From Amycolatopsis sp. FBCC-B4732 (GTDB lineage: Bacteria; Actinomycetota; Actinomycetes; Mycobacteriales; Pseudonocardiaceae): a stretch of 64,000 bases of DNA. Numbering within the stretch: position 1 is the first letter of the stretch; each line of letters starts with the position of its first letter. The stretch is from assembly GCF_023008405.1 (NCBI RefSeq), contig NZ_CP095376.1, positions 7,606,501 through 7,670,500 on the forward strand. The letters run 5' to 3'. A program made the position numbers and the translations under genes. The notes under the pieces are model-generated. The model ran no database searches, was not told the origin of the DNA, and saw only the letters and a list, made by a program, of their open reading frames with translations. Positions 8,840 through 18,304 of the stretch are shown one piece after another.

Positions 8840-10124
8840 GGCGACGCGTCGCCGCGTCGGGCAGGCGGACGAGGTCGACGAGCACCCGGTCGCTGCCGTG
8901 CGGCAGGGCCGCCAGCACGTCCGGGTCCTTGCAGCCGACGACGAGGACGTCGGCGTGGTCCATGACTTCTTCGACGGACCCGGCGAGCAGCTGGCCGAGG
9001 TGCGGCAGCCGGCCCTCGATGTATTCGCGGTTGGCGCCCATCAGCCGCGAGAGGCTGACGTTCGCGTCGTAGATCTTGAGGTCGTAGCCCTTGCCGAGCA
9101 GCTTCTCGGCCAGCTCGACCAGCGGGGACTCGCGCAGGTCGTCGGTGCCCGGCTTGAAGGAGAGGCCGAACAGGCCGACCTTGCGCTTGCCGGTGCGTGC
9201 GACCAGGTCGAACGCGCGCTGCAGGTGATCGTCGTTGGACGCGAGCACGTGCGACAGGATCGGCACGCTGACGTCGGCGCGGTGCGCGGCGTAGACCAGC
9301 CCGCGCAGGTCCTTCGGCAGGCACGAGCCGCCGAAGGCGAACCCGGGCTTGAGGTAGGCCGGGCTGACGTTGAGCTTGGTGTCGGCGAGGAAGACGTCGA
9401 TCACCTGGTGCGAGTCGAGGCCCAGCGCCCGGCAGATCGAGCCGAGCTCGTTCGCGAAGCCGATCTTCAGGCCGTGGAAGGAGTTGTCGGCGTACTTCGT
9501 CATCTCCGCGACCGGGATCGGCACGCGGAAGACGGGCCCGGGCAGGCCTTCGTAGAGCGCGGCGACGGCGTCACCGCTGGCTTCGTCGATCTCGCCGATC
9601 ACGGTCTTCGGCGGGTCGAAGAAGTCGCGGACGCTGGTGCCCTCGCGCAGGAACTCGGGGTTCACCGCGACGCCGAAGTCGACGCCCGCGGTGCGGCCCG
9701 AAGCCTTCTCCAGGATCGGGATCAGCAGGTCCAGGCAGGTGCCCGGCAGCATCGTGCTGCGGAAGACGACGGTGTGCCGGTCGCTCTTGTTCGCGATCGC
9801 CTCGCCGATTTCCTCGGCGACGCGCTCGAGGTAGACCGTCGAGAGGCTGCCGTTCGGCGCCGACGGCGTGCCGACGCAGACCAGCGAGATCTCGCTGTCG
9901 GCGACCGCTTCCGCGACGTCGGTCGTGGCTCTCAGCGCGCCGCTCGCGACGACTTCGGCGGTGAGCTCGCCGATCCGCTCCTCGACCACCGGCGCGTTGC
10001 CGGCGGTGATGAGGTCGATCTTGACCGGGTTGACGTCCACGCCGACCACCCGGTGCCCCTGCCCCGCCAGGCACGCGGCGGAGACACAACCGACGTAACC
10101 GAGCCCGAAGACACTGATCTTCAC
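8808..10124 (-). CDS. GDP-mannose 6-dehydrogenase-like (UDP-glucose/GDP-mannose dehydrogenase family)
   Basis: The 438-residue NAD-dependent sugar-nucleotide dehydrogenase would convert a sugar nucleotide to its uronate in two oxidation steps. The N-terminal Rossmann motif is VFGLGYVG. Catalytic Cys falls at residue 268 in FAFGGSCLPKDL, and NPEFLREG and GLSFKPGTDDLRESP are conserved. Several segments (HTVVFRSTMLPGT, GVDFGV.VNPEFLRE, GANREYIE) resemble recalled Pseudomonas AlgD, including the Cys268 position, more than typical UDP-glucose dehydrogenases, so GDP-mannuronate is the favoured product. The GTG start is chosen because GGAGG lies seven bases upstream. It is the first gene of the leftward polysaccharide operon. 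Confidence 0.85.
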   Translation of the reverse strand: MKISVFGLGYVGCVSAACLAGQGHRVVGVDVNPVKIDLITAGNAPVVEERIGELTAEVVASGALRATTDVAEAVADSEISLVCVGTPSAPNGSLSTVYLERVAEEIGEAIANKSDRHTVVFRSTMLPGTCLDLLIPILEKASGRTAGVDFGVAVNPEFLREGTSVRDFFDPPKTVIGEIDEASGDAVAALYEGLPGPVFRVPIPVAEMTKYADNSFHGLKIGFANELGSICRALGLDSHQVIDVFLADTKLNVSPAYLKPGFAFGGSCLPKDLRGLVYAAHRADVSVPILSHVLASNDDHLQRAFDLVARTGKRKVGLFGLSFKPGTDDLRESPLVELAEKLLGKGYDLKIYDANVSLSRLMGANREYIEGRLPHLGQLLAGSVEEVMDHADVLVVGCKDPDVLAALPHGSDRVLVDLVRLPDAATRRLEEGYAGLAW

Positions 10125-10343
10125 GCCAAAACCTCCGCTTTTCCGCGCGACCCTCAAGTTGGTCGCCGCGCTCCCCTGGATCGTTACCGCGGGGGTGGCG
10201 AACGGGGTAAAGCGTGAGCCTGCCGTGAGGCGAACCGGTTTACCGGCGGGAAATGTGTCTCGATTCAGCCCGGAAATGCATCTTGCAGTGGGTGATCGAC
10301 ACGGTGTGCGCGGTTCCGGTCAGCGGGCGCCGGGCACGCAGGC

Positions 10344-10380
10344 CGAGGGGCCGGCCCGCCGTCGGCGGGTCGGCCCCTCG
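10344..10380 (-). terminator. Strong stem-loop terminator of the chitosanase gene
   Basis: Arms of 17 bases (cgaggggccggcccgcc and its near-perfect complement, one G-U type mismatch) enclose a 3-base loop. It lies 13 bases beyond the chitosanase stop in the leftward direction and precedes the promoter region of the dehydrogenase gene. No strong T tract follows, as is common in high-GC actinomycetes. Confidence 0.7.
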
Positions 10381-10393
10381 GAAATGCGGACGT

Positions 10394-11089
10394 TCAGTTG
10401 TTGTTCACGAAGGTGGTGGCGAGACCCTCGCCCTTGCTCACGGCGTTCGCGTGGTTCTCGATCGGCGAAACGGCCGAGTTCTTGAAGCAGATGTACGTCA
10501 CACCGGAGTCGGTGCCGCCGTTCGACGGGTCGGGGTTGATGCCGAGGTCCTTCGCCGTCGCGTAGGAGGCTTCGCCGATGATCTGCGTCGGCCCGGTGTC
10601 GCCGATGACGGCGTACTCGACCTTGCCGTTGTAGATCACCGCGCAGGAACCGCCGCCCTTCAGCTGCGACGAGGAGTACTTCCAGATGCTGCTGGAGCTC
10701 GGCACGACGATGTAGGGCAGCTTCGCGGCGTTGAGCGGCTTGCCGTCGGACTGGTGGAACGCCGTGTCGTCCTGGTAGCAGCAGTCGGTGTCTTCGTTGC
10801 ACTGCGTGGAGCGCTGGCCGTCGCAGTCGATGTCCATGTCGGCTTTCCAGAACACGGCGCCGTTGGCGTCGCAGACGGCGACCGTCTTGCCCGAGACGTC
10901 TTCGTCGGTCTTGTACTTGCCGTTGGAGATCTGCTTGCAGCTGTTCGTCTTGGCCAGCAGCTGGGCCGCGGTCGGGCCGGCTTCGACGGTGGCCGGTGCG
11001 GCCGGTGCCGCCGGCGCGGCGGTGGCGAGGGTGGCGGGCATCATGGCCGAGGCCAGCGCCAGGGTCGCGAGCAGGATCAGTTTCCGCAT
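10394..11089 (-). CDS. Secreted GH75-family chitosanase
   Basis: The 231-residue protein has a Sec-type signal peptide (MRKLILLATLALASAMM..., Ala-rich cleavage region near residues 22-26). A mature domain follows with six or more cysteines, including DIDCDGQRSTQC and DTDCCYQDD. The acidic motifs DMDIDCDG and VIGDTGPTQIIGEAS match what I recall of glycoside hydrolase family 75, the fungal-type chitosanases; the Asp and Glu in the latter are catalytic candidates. It would hydrolyse chitosan outside the cell. The ATG has GGGAG about seven bases upstream. It sits alone, with its own operator, promoter candidate and terminator, next to a polysaccharide deacetylase. Confidence 0.8.
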   Translation of the reverse strand: MRKLILLATLALASAMMPATLATAAPAAPAAPATVEAGPTAAQLLAKTNSCKQISNGKYKTDEDVSGKTVAVCDANGAVFWKADMDIDCDGQRSTQCNEDTDCCYQDDTAFHQSDGKPLNAAKLPYIVVPSSSSIWKYSSSQLKGGGSCAVIYNGKVEYAVIGDTGPTQIIGEASYATAKDLGINPDPSNGGTDSGVTYICFKNSAVSPIENHANAVSKGEGLATTFVNNN

Positions 11090-11107
11090 TTCCCGGTGCT
11101 CCCTTTA

Positions 11108-11126
11108 GTTAGGAAACTTTCCTTAC
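11108..11126 (-). promoter_or_regulatory. Palindromic operator upstream of the chitosanase gene
   Basis: The 19-base near-perfect inverted repeat GTTAGGAAACTTTCCTTAC has one mismatched pair. It ends 19 bases before the ATG and lies just downstream of a candidate promoter, so a bound protein would block elongation. From memory it resembles operator sequences of ROK-family repressors (CsnR type) at Streptomyces chitosanase genes. The regulator itself is not in this window. Confidence 0.65.
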
Positions 11127-11140
11127 GGCGGCGGGGCATC

Positions 11141-11170
11141 AGGATGCACCCCGGGCCGCGCCGGGTTCAA
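11141..11170 (-). promoter_or_regulatory. Candidate chitosanase promoter
   Basis: Reading leftward, TTGAAC, an 18-base spacer and CATCCT match a vegetative -35/-10 arrangement. Transcription would start near 11134, putting the palindromic operator at about +8 to +26. This is motif matching only. Confidence 0.4.
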
Positions 11171-11312
11171 GACCTGCGCGTGCCGGAATTTCCCGGCATG
11201 CGGCCGGACTTGGCGAAAAGGCTGCTCATCGGGCGAGCGGCCCGGAAATTGGTCTGGACCGTGTTCCGGTCACCGGCAAAGCGGCCGGTCGGCCGATCGG
11301 GCAAAACCGGCG

Positions 11313-11963
11313 TCAGCCGCGGCGGAACAGCCGCGTGACCCAGTGCGGCCGCCGGTGCCCGCCTTCGAGCACGCCGTCGAGCCACTCGCCGTCGAGGTCG
11401 TGGTGCAGCTCCGTGCGCGCCTGCAGCCAGCCGTCGCGCTCGACCGCGCCGCCGTCGCTCGTGTAGACCCGCGTCGCGCCGGCCTGGCGCAGCCGCTCGA
11501 GCACGCGCTTGTCGTAGGCGCCGAACGGCAGCGAGTACCGCCGCACCGGCTTCCCGCACAGGTCGCCGAGGAGCTTCGGCGCGTCGGTCAGCTCGCGGCG
11601 GGCGTGGCGGTCGTCGAGCCGCCGCCAGTCGCGCGGCTCCCAGCCGTGCGAGCCGATCTCCATCCCGGCGCGCACGAGCTCGCGCAGGCCGTCGCGGTCG
11701 AGGTAGCCGCGCTGCCCGAGGCGGCCGGCCAGCGGGAAGAACTCCGCCGTCAGCCCGTGGTCGACCAGCCTCGGCAGCGCGATCTCGACGTCGGACTCGT
11801 TGCCGTCGTCGAACGTCAGGTGGACGTCGTCGCGCTCGGCGGCGGTGTCGAGCACCCGGTCGAACTGCTCGACGGTCAGCCAGCGCTCGTCCTCGCCCGG
11901 TTCGAGCTGGCGAGCCGGCCGGCCTATTCCGTGCACCGCGAGGACCACCGCCACCGCTTCCAC
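11313..11963 (-). CDS. Polysaccharide deacetylase family protein (NodB-like)
   Basis: The 216-residue protein has the NodB hallmarks. The metal/catalytic motif is HLTFDDGNESD around residue 50, then GMEIGSHGWEPRDW (the HxxxD/H-type second motif, here SHGW) and RRYSLPFGAYDKRV. It would be a metal-dependent de-N-acetylase or a related carbohydrate esterase. No signal peptide is evident from the GTG start, so it is cytoplasmic or the start is misplaced; several GTG codons lie within the first ten positions. It runs in the same direction as the chitosanase with about 220 bases between, so joint regulation is possible but not shown. Confidence 0.75.
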   Translation of the reverse strand: MEAVAVVLAVHGIGRPARQLEPGEDERWLTVEQFDRVLDTAAERDDVHLTFDDGNESDVEIALPRLVDHGLTAEFFPLAGRLGQRGYLDRDGLRELVRAGMEIGSHGWEPRDWRRLDDRHARRELTDAPKLLGDLCGKPVRRYSLPFGAYDKRVLERLRQAGATRVYTSDGGAVERDGWLQARTELHHDLDGEWLDGVLEGGHRRPHWVTRLFRRG

Positions 11964-12044
11964 CGCCCTGCCACCGCGAGTAGTCGATTTGTTACTTCGA
12001 TTAATCGCCGTGGCAAACGGGTGAGTTACAGGTTCCGGCGGGAT

Positions 12045-12881
12045 TCACCCCTTGCGAATCTCCAGCGTGCAGCACTTCGGGCCGCCACCGGCTTTCCGCA
12101 GCTCGGAGATGTCGACGTAGACCGGCTCGTAACCACGCTCCGCAAGCAAGTCACCCAATCGAGTTGCCTCGACGGGGAGCACCACATTGCGGCCGTCGGA
12201 AACGCCGTTGAGCCCGAAACATTCGGCGTCCTCCTTCGTCGCGTGCACGGCGTCCGGGAACAGCCGCTCGAGCACCCGGCGCGAGCCGGCCGAGAAGGCG
12301 GCCGGGTAGTAGACGATCTGTGCGCGCGTGGCGTCGGTGGCCTCGGCGAGCACGAACAGCGCCGTGTCGAGGTGGTAGTAGCGCGGGTCGACCAGCTGGA
12401 GCGAGACGACCGGGACCCCGAGGACCTCCTGGGCCTCGGCGTGCGCGGCCGGGTCAGTACGGAAGCCGGTGCCGGCCAGGAGCAGCGAGCCCGTCCAGGC
12501 GAAGTCGCCCTCGGCCTCGTTGATCTTCTCGGGCATGGTGATGTCGCGGTAGCCGTGCTCGACGAACCAGCGGCGGAAGTGCTCGGCCTCGGCGGCCCGC
12601 TGGGGCGCGCGGAACCGCGAGCCGAGCACGCGGCCGTCGACGACCGTGCCGGAGTTGGCGGCGAAGACCATGTCGGGCAGCCCGGGCTGGGCGTCGATCT
12701 CCTCGACGGTGTGGCCGAGGCGGCGGTAGGTGTCGCGCAGCTCGGTCCACTGCGCGACGGCGACGTCGGCGCTGACCGGCTGGGTCGGGTCCATCCAGGG
12801 GTTGATCACGTAGTCCACCGCGAAGTGGCGCGGGGGGCACATGAGGTATCGACGGGTGGTCGGTACGCGCATCTCCTGCAT
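12045..12881 (-). CDS. ddaH: Dimethylarginine dimethylaminohydrolase (DDAH) family protein
   Basis: The pentein-fold hydrolase has the usual N-terminus RRYLMCPPRHFAVDYVINPWMDP. It also has the substrate loop LPDMVFAANSGT, the His-containing YYHLDTALF and the C-terminal catalytic cysteine region GGGPKCCTLEI. The family hydrolyses methylated arginines to citrulline plus methylamine, or acts on related guanidino compounds. The ATG chosen gives 278 residues; a second ATG three codons later (MRVPTTRRYLM) is equally plausible. It is divergent from an Lrp-type regulator, which fits control of an amino-acid catabolic gene by its neighbour. The longer open frame upstream (18 more codons) lacks similarity. 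Confidence 0.85.
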   Translation of the reverse strand: MQEMRVPTTRRYLMCPPRHFAVDYVINPWMDPTQPVSADVAVAQWTELRDTYRRLGHTVEEIDAQPGLPDMVFAANSGTVVDGRVLGSRFRAPQRAAEAEHFRRWFVEHGYRDITMPEKINEAEGDFAWTGSLLLAGTGFRTDPAAHAEAQEVLGVPVVSLQLVDPRYYHLDTALFVLAEATDATRAQIVYYPAAFSAGSRRVLERLFPDAVHATKEDAECFGLNGVSDGRNVVLPVEATRLGDLLAERGYEPVYVDISELRKAGGGPKCCTLEIRKG

Positions 12882-12916
12882 GATTGCAGGGTAAGGTCCA
12901 CCTAATTCCGCAATCA
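12881..12916. promoter_or_regulatory. Inverted repeat in the ddaH-lrp divergent region
   Basis: TGATTGC (12881-12887) and GCAATCA (12910-12916) form perfect 7-base arms with centres 29 bases apart. They overlap the ddaH start codon and precede the Lrp gene. This is a plausible binding site for the adjacent Lrp/AsnC protein. Confidence 0.45.
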
Positions 12917-12946
12917 ATCGCTGTTCGCTGCGCACATCTGTGCTAA

Positions 12947-13402
12947 GTGTTGCGTGTGAACACCATCGACCAGCGAATCGTTTCGTGCCTCGTGGCGAAC
13001 GCGCGCTCGAGCTACGCGGAGATCGGCAAGGTGGTCGGCCTGTCCGCCCCGGCGGTCAAGCGGCGGGTCGACCGGCTCCTGGAAACGGGCATCCTCCGCG
13101 GCTTCACGGCGGTGGTCGACCCGGAGGCGCTGGGCTGGGGAACGGAGGCGTTCGTCGAGGTCACGTGCCAGGGCAACATCACCCCGGCCCGCATCCGGGC
13201 GCGGCTGGAGCCGTTGCCGGAGGTGGTGGCGGCGTACACGGTGTCGGGCGCGGCGGACGCGATAGTCCACCTGCGAGCGGCGGACATCCACCACCTGGAG
13301 ACGGCGCTGGAGCGGCTGCGGGGGCTGGAGATCGTGGACCGGACGGTGTCGACGGTGGTGCTTTCCCGGCTGCTGGAGCGGCCGCCCACGCCGGAGGCGT
13401 GA
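12947..13402 (+). CDS. Lrp/AsnC family transcriptional regulator
   Basis: The protein of about 150 residues starts with an HTH (LDQRIV-like [38 protein letters not shown]) and continues into an effector-binding RAM domain ([38 protein letters not shown]). Such regulators bind amino acids and control their metabolism; the divergent ddaH gene is the obvious target. The start is uncertain: GTG, TTG and GTG occur at codons 1, 2 and 4, and none has a clear ribosome binding site, so the message may be leaderless. Confidence 0.85.
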   Translation: MLRVNTIDQRIVSCLVANARSSYAEIGKVVGLSAPAVKRRVDRLLETGILRGFTAVVDPEALGWGTEAFVEVTCQGNITPARIRARLEPLPEVVAAYTVSGAADAIVHLRAADIHHLETALERLRGLEIVDRTVSTVVLSRLLERPPTPEA

Positions 13403-13411
13403 GGCGCCCCC

Positions 13412-13780
13412 TCAGTCCGCCAGTGCCCGCAGGACCAGCGGGGCCTCGTCCGGGTGCAGCCGCAGCTCCGTGCGCCCGCCCGCCGCGTGGAACGTGACCG
13501 CCTTCTGGTCCACCGCCTGCATCGTCAGCTCGCCCGGGTCGAACGCCACCGGCTCCGCGCCCGGGGTCCGCCACGTCGCCGGACCCTCGCCGACCGCGAC
13601 CCAGCCGCGGCGTTCACGGCCCTCCGTCAGGTCTTCGGAGCGCAGCACGCACGGGATCGACACCCGCTCACCCCGCGCGGAAGCCGCGGCGCGGGCGCGA
13701 CGGCGGCGGGCGCCGAACAGCTCCGTCATGTCGATCATCGTCAGCAGGTTGCCGACCAGCACCACCAGCAATTCCCCCAT
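13412..13780 (-). CDS. Small membrane-anchored protein, DUF2550-like
   Basis: The 122-residue protein has one N-terminal hydrophobic helix ([17 protein letters not shown]), a basic stop-transfer segment ([10 protein letters not shown]) and a soluble beta-rich domain with [17 protein letters not shown]. This layout resembles DUF2550 proteins, whose function is unknown; the assignment is by pattern only. It converges on the Lrp gene (10-base gap) and starts 22 bases from the divergent enoyl-CoA hydratase gene. The reading frame is open further upstream, but that part is antisense to the hydratase. Confidence 0.6.
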   Translation of the reverse strand: MGELLVVLVGNLLTMIDMTELFGARRRRARAAASARGERVSIPCVLRSEDLTEGRERRGWVAVGEGPATWRTPGAEPVAFDPGELTMQAVDQKAVTFHAAGGRTELRLHPDEAPLVLRALAD

Positions 13781-13802
13781 GCACCACCAATACCCTGACC
13801 CG

Positions 13803-14567
13803 ATGACCGACAGCATCGTCAGCGAGCACACCGGCGGCGTCGCGCTCCTCACCGTCGACGCGCCCGGCAGCCGCAACGCGCTGACCCTCGACCTCTCCGC
13901 GCAGCTCGTGGCCGCCGTCGAGGCCGCCGAGCGGGACGGATCCGTGCACGCCGTCGTCGTCACCGGGACGCCGCCCGCCTTCTGCGCCGGTGCCGACCTC
14001 TCCGCGCTGACCCACGCCGACGAAGCCGGCCTGCGCGCCATCTACGCGGGCTTCCTCGCCGTCGCGCGGTGCGCGCTGCCGACCATCGCCGCCGTCGGCG
14101 GGGCGGCCGTCGGGGCCGGGCTGAACCTCGCACTCGCCGCCGACGTGCGGCTCGCCGGGCCACGGGCGAAGTTCGTCGCCCGGTTCCTCGAGCTCGGGCT
14201 GCACCCCGGCGGCGGGATGACCTGGATGACGCAGCGCCTGGCCGGGCCGCAGCAGGCCGCCGCGATGACGTTGTTCGGGCAGCCCCTCGACGCCGAAGCC
14301 GCGGTCGCCGCCGGGCTGGCGCTGCGCGTGGTCGACGGCGAGCACGAAGACCTCCTCGCCGCCGCCCGCGAGCTGGCCGCCCCGGCGGTCGCCGCGCCGC
14401 GAGAAGCGCTCCTCGCCACCAAGCGCAGCCTGCGGACGACCGCCTCGCTGGCCGCCCACGCGGACGCCGTCGACGTCGAGCTCGAGCCGCAGCTGGCGTC
14501 ACTGGCCTCCCCCGAGTTCGCCGAGCGCGTCGAGGCGATGCGGGCGCGGATCCGGTCCCGCCCCTGA
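13803..14567 (+). CDS. Enoyl-CoA hydratase/isomerase family protein
   Basis: The 254-residue crotonase-fold protein has the oxyanion-hole segments [10 protein letters not shown] and [22 protein letters not shown]. Further along are [19 protein letters not shown] and the C-terminal [15 protein letters not shown] helix. The two glutamates of classical hydratases are not both evident: one is in FLELGL, and a Gly/Ala-rich stretch occupies the other position. Hydratase activity is therefore not certain, and it could be an isomerase or hydrolase of the superfamily. It is a single gene with a start 22 bases from a divergent neighbour. Substrate unknown. Confidence 0.85.
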   Translation: MTDSIVSEHTGGVALLTVDAPGSRNALTLDLSAQLVAAVEAAERDGSVHAVVVTGTPPAFCAGADLSALTHADEAGLRAIYAGFLAVARCALPTIAAVGGAAVGAGLNLALAADVRLAGPRAKFVARFLELGLHPGGGMTWMTQRLAGPQQAAAMTLFGQPLDAEAAVAAGLALRVVDGEHEDLLAAARELAAPAVAAPREALLATKRSLRTTASLAAHADAVDVELEPQLASLASPEFAERVEAMRARIRSRP

Positions 14568-14737
14568 ATCCCACTGCGTGGACCCCACACCGCGAGACGC
14601 GCATCACAACAGGCCCCCTAACTTAACCGTTACCATCGGTCACAGGTATTTGTCGGACCAGCACAGAGGACCGACAGGGCATAACAGAGGTCGCCAACGA
14701 CCCCGGACGCGCGGAAACATGGGCGCCGGGCGCGAGC

Positions 14738-14783
14738 TAACCTCGTGGTAGTGCCTGGTGATCCGCCTGCCGCGACACCAGGC
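14738..14783 (+). promoter_or_regulatory. Candidate korA promoter -10 and leader hairpin
   Basis: TAACCT at 14738-14743 fits an actinobacterial -10 element about 90 bases before korA; no good -35 is seen. The predicted leader contains inverted arms GCCTGGTG/CACCAGGC (14753-14760 and 14776-14783). The rest of the 262-base upstream region shows nothing else I can name. Confidence 0.35.
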
Positions 14784-14829
14784 GGGCGATCGACGGCCGC
14801 AACGTCGGGAGAGAGGGAATCCCTGACTC

Positions 14830-16751
<1,922 letters not shown>

Positions 16752-16755
<4 letters not shown>

Positions 16756-17816
16756 CCGCAATCGACATCGGGCTGCCCACTCTCGGCGGCCTGGACCTCG
16801 TGCCCACCACCGAAGAGCCGCAAAAGGCCAAGGACTACAAGTCCGACCAGGAAGTCCGCTGGTGCCCCGGCTGCGGCGACTACGTCGTGCTCAACGCAGT
16901 CCAGTCGTTCCTGCCGACGCTGGGGCTCAAGCGCGAGAACATCGTGTTCATCTCGGGCATCGGCTGCTCGTCGCGCTTCCCGTACTACCTCAACACCTAC
17001 GGCATGCACTCGATCCACGGCCGCGCGCCGTCGATCGCGACCGGCCTCGCCACCACGCGCGAGGACCTGTCGGTGTGGGTCGTCACCGGCGACGGCGACG
17101 CCCTCTCCATCGGCGGCAACCACCTGATCCACGCGCTGCGCCGCAACGTCAACATCAAGATCCTGCTGTTCAACAACCGGATCTACGGCCTGACCAAGGG
17201 CCAGTACTCGCCGACGTCGGGCCAGGGCATGGTCACGAAGTCGACGCCGATGGGTTCGGTGGACACCCCGTTCAACCCGCTGTCGCTGGCGATCGGCGCC
17301 GAGGCGTCGTTCGTGGGCCGCGCGATGGACTCCGACCGCAAGGGCCTCACCGAGGTCCTCGAGGCCGCGGCGAAGCACCGCGGGTCGGCGCTGGTCGAGA
17401 TCTACCAGAACTGCCCGATCTTCAACGACGGCGCGTTCGACGTCCTCAAGGACGCCGACGAGGCCGCGACGCGCCTGATCCCGCTGCGCGCGGGCGAGCC
17501 GATCCGCTTCGGCCCGAACCAGGAGTTCGGCGTCAAGCGCGGCGACTGGGGCGGCCTCGACGTCGCGAAGGTCGCCGACATCGGCGAGGACAACGTCGTG
17601 GTGCACGACCCGTCGATCCAGGACACGTCGTACGCCTTCGCGCTCTCCCGCCTGGGCGACCAGAGCCTCAACCACGTCCCGACGGGCATCCTCCGCCAGG
17701 TCGAGCGCCCCACCTACGACGACGGCGCCCGCGCCCAGGTCGAGCAGGCCCGCGCGGCCCGCAAGCCAGACCTGCAGGGCCTCCTGCGCGGCAAGGACAC
17801 CTGGACGGTCGCGTAG
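16752..17816 (+). CDS. korB: 2-oxoacid:ferredoxin oxidoreductase subunit beta (KorB type)
   Basis: The 354-residue thiamine-diphosphate and [4Fe-4S] subunit has Cys ligand candidates in RWCPGCGDY, SGIGCSSRFPYY and YQNCPIFND. The ThDP/Mg motif is GDGDALSIGGNH...ILLFNNRIYGLTKGQYSPT. It forms the catalytic complex with KorA. No ferredoxin gene is adjacent, so the electron acceptor must be encoded elsewhere. The ATG overlaps the korA stop; a clear terminator follows. Confidence 0.92.
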
Positions 17817-17831
17817 TCCTCGAACACCGGA

Positions 17832-17864
17832 AGGCCGCCACGCCCAGCGCGTGGCGGCCTTTTT
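17832..17864 (+). terminator. Rho-independent terminator after korB
   Basis: A perfect 12-base stem (aggccgccacgc / gcgtggcggcct) with a 5-base loop is followed by five T residues. It lies 15 bases after the korB stop and before the VOC gene. Confidence 0.9.
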
Positions 17865-17911
17865 CGTTATGGGGTTGCCACCATTGGGACGCATGTCCTA
17901 AATTTCAGGTC

Positions 17912-18259
17912 ATGCGACCTACTTCGCCTTTCGTGTTCTTCGACGTCCGGACCGCCGACGCCGACGGCAGCAAGCGCTTCTTCGCCGAGTTGCTGGGCTG
18001 GGAGGCGAACGGCCCGCTGCTGACTTCGGACGGCGCGCCGTGGGGCGGCCTCACCGAACTGGCTCCCGACGACGTCCGGACCCCGCAGTGGCTGCCCTAC
18101 GCGCCGGTGCCCGATGTGGACGCCGCGGCCGCGAAAGCGGTGGCGCTGGGCGGAACCCTGGTGCGCGAGCGCACCGACTTGCCGGTCGGCTCCCTGGTGG
18201 TGGTCACCGACCCCGGCGGCGCCGCCCTGGTCCTGTTCCAAGCGGCCGAAACGCCGTGA
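17912..18259 (+). CDS. VOC (glyoxalase/bleomycin resistance) family protein
   Basis: The 115-residue single-module vicinal-oxygen-chelate protein reads FVFFDVRTADADGSKRFFAELLGW at the N-terminus and VVVTDPGGAALVLFQ near the end. These are the two beta-alpha-beta-beta-beta halves of the fold. Metal ligands and substrate cannot be assigned; typical roles are lyase, dioxygenase or antibiotic sequestration. It stands alone between the korB terminator and a long stem-loop that includes its stop codon. No strong ribosome binding site precedes the ATG. Confidence 0.75.
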   Translation: MRPTSPFVFFDVRTADADGSKRFFAELLGWEANGPLLTSDGAPWGGLTELAPDDVRTPQWLPYAPVPDVDAAAAKAVALGGTLVRERTDLPVGSLVVVTDPGGAALVLFQAAETP

Positions 18260-18295
18260 AGGCCACCTCGACGAACTTCGAGGTGGCCTTCACGG
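18254..18295. terminator. Long perfect stem-loop over the VOC stop codon, shared convergent terminator
   Basis: Two perfectly complementary 18-base arms (ccgtgaaggccacctcga / its complement) enclose a 6-base loop. The VOC stop codon lies inside the left arm, and the convergent ArfC-like gene ends nine bases beyond the right arm. The symmetric placement suits bidirectional termination. I recall similar GTGAAGGCCACC stem-loops in Amycolatopsis intergenic regions, so it may belong to a dispersed family. Confidence 0.65.
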
Positions 18296-18304
18296 ACAAC
18301 GAAC

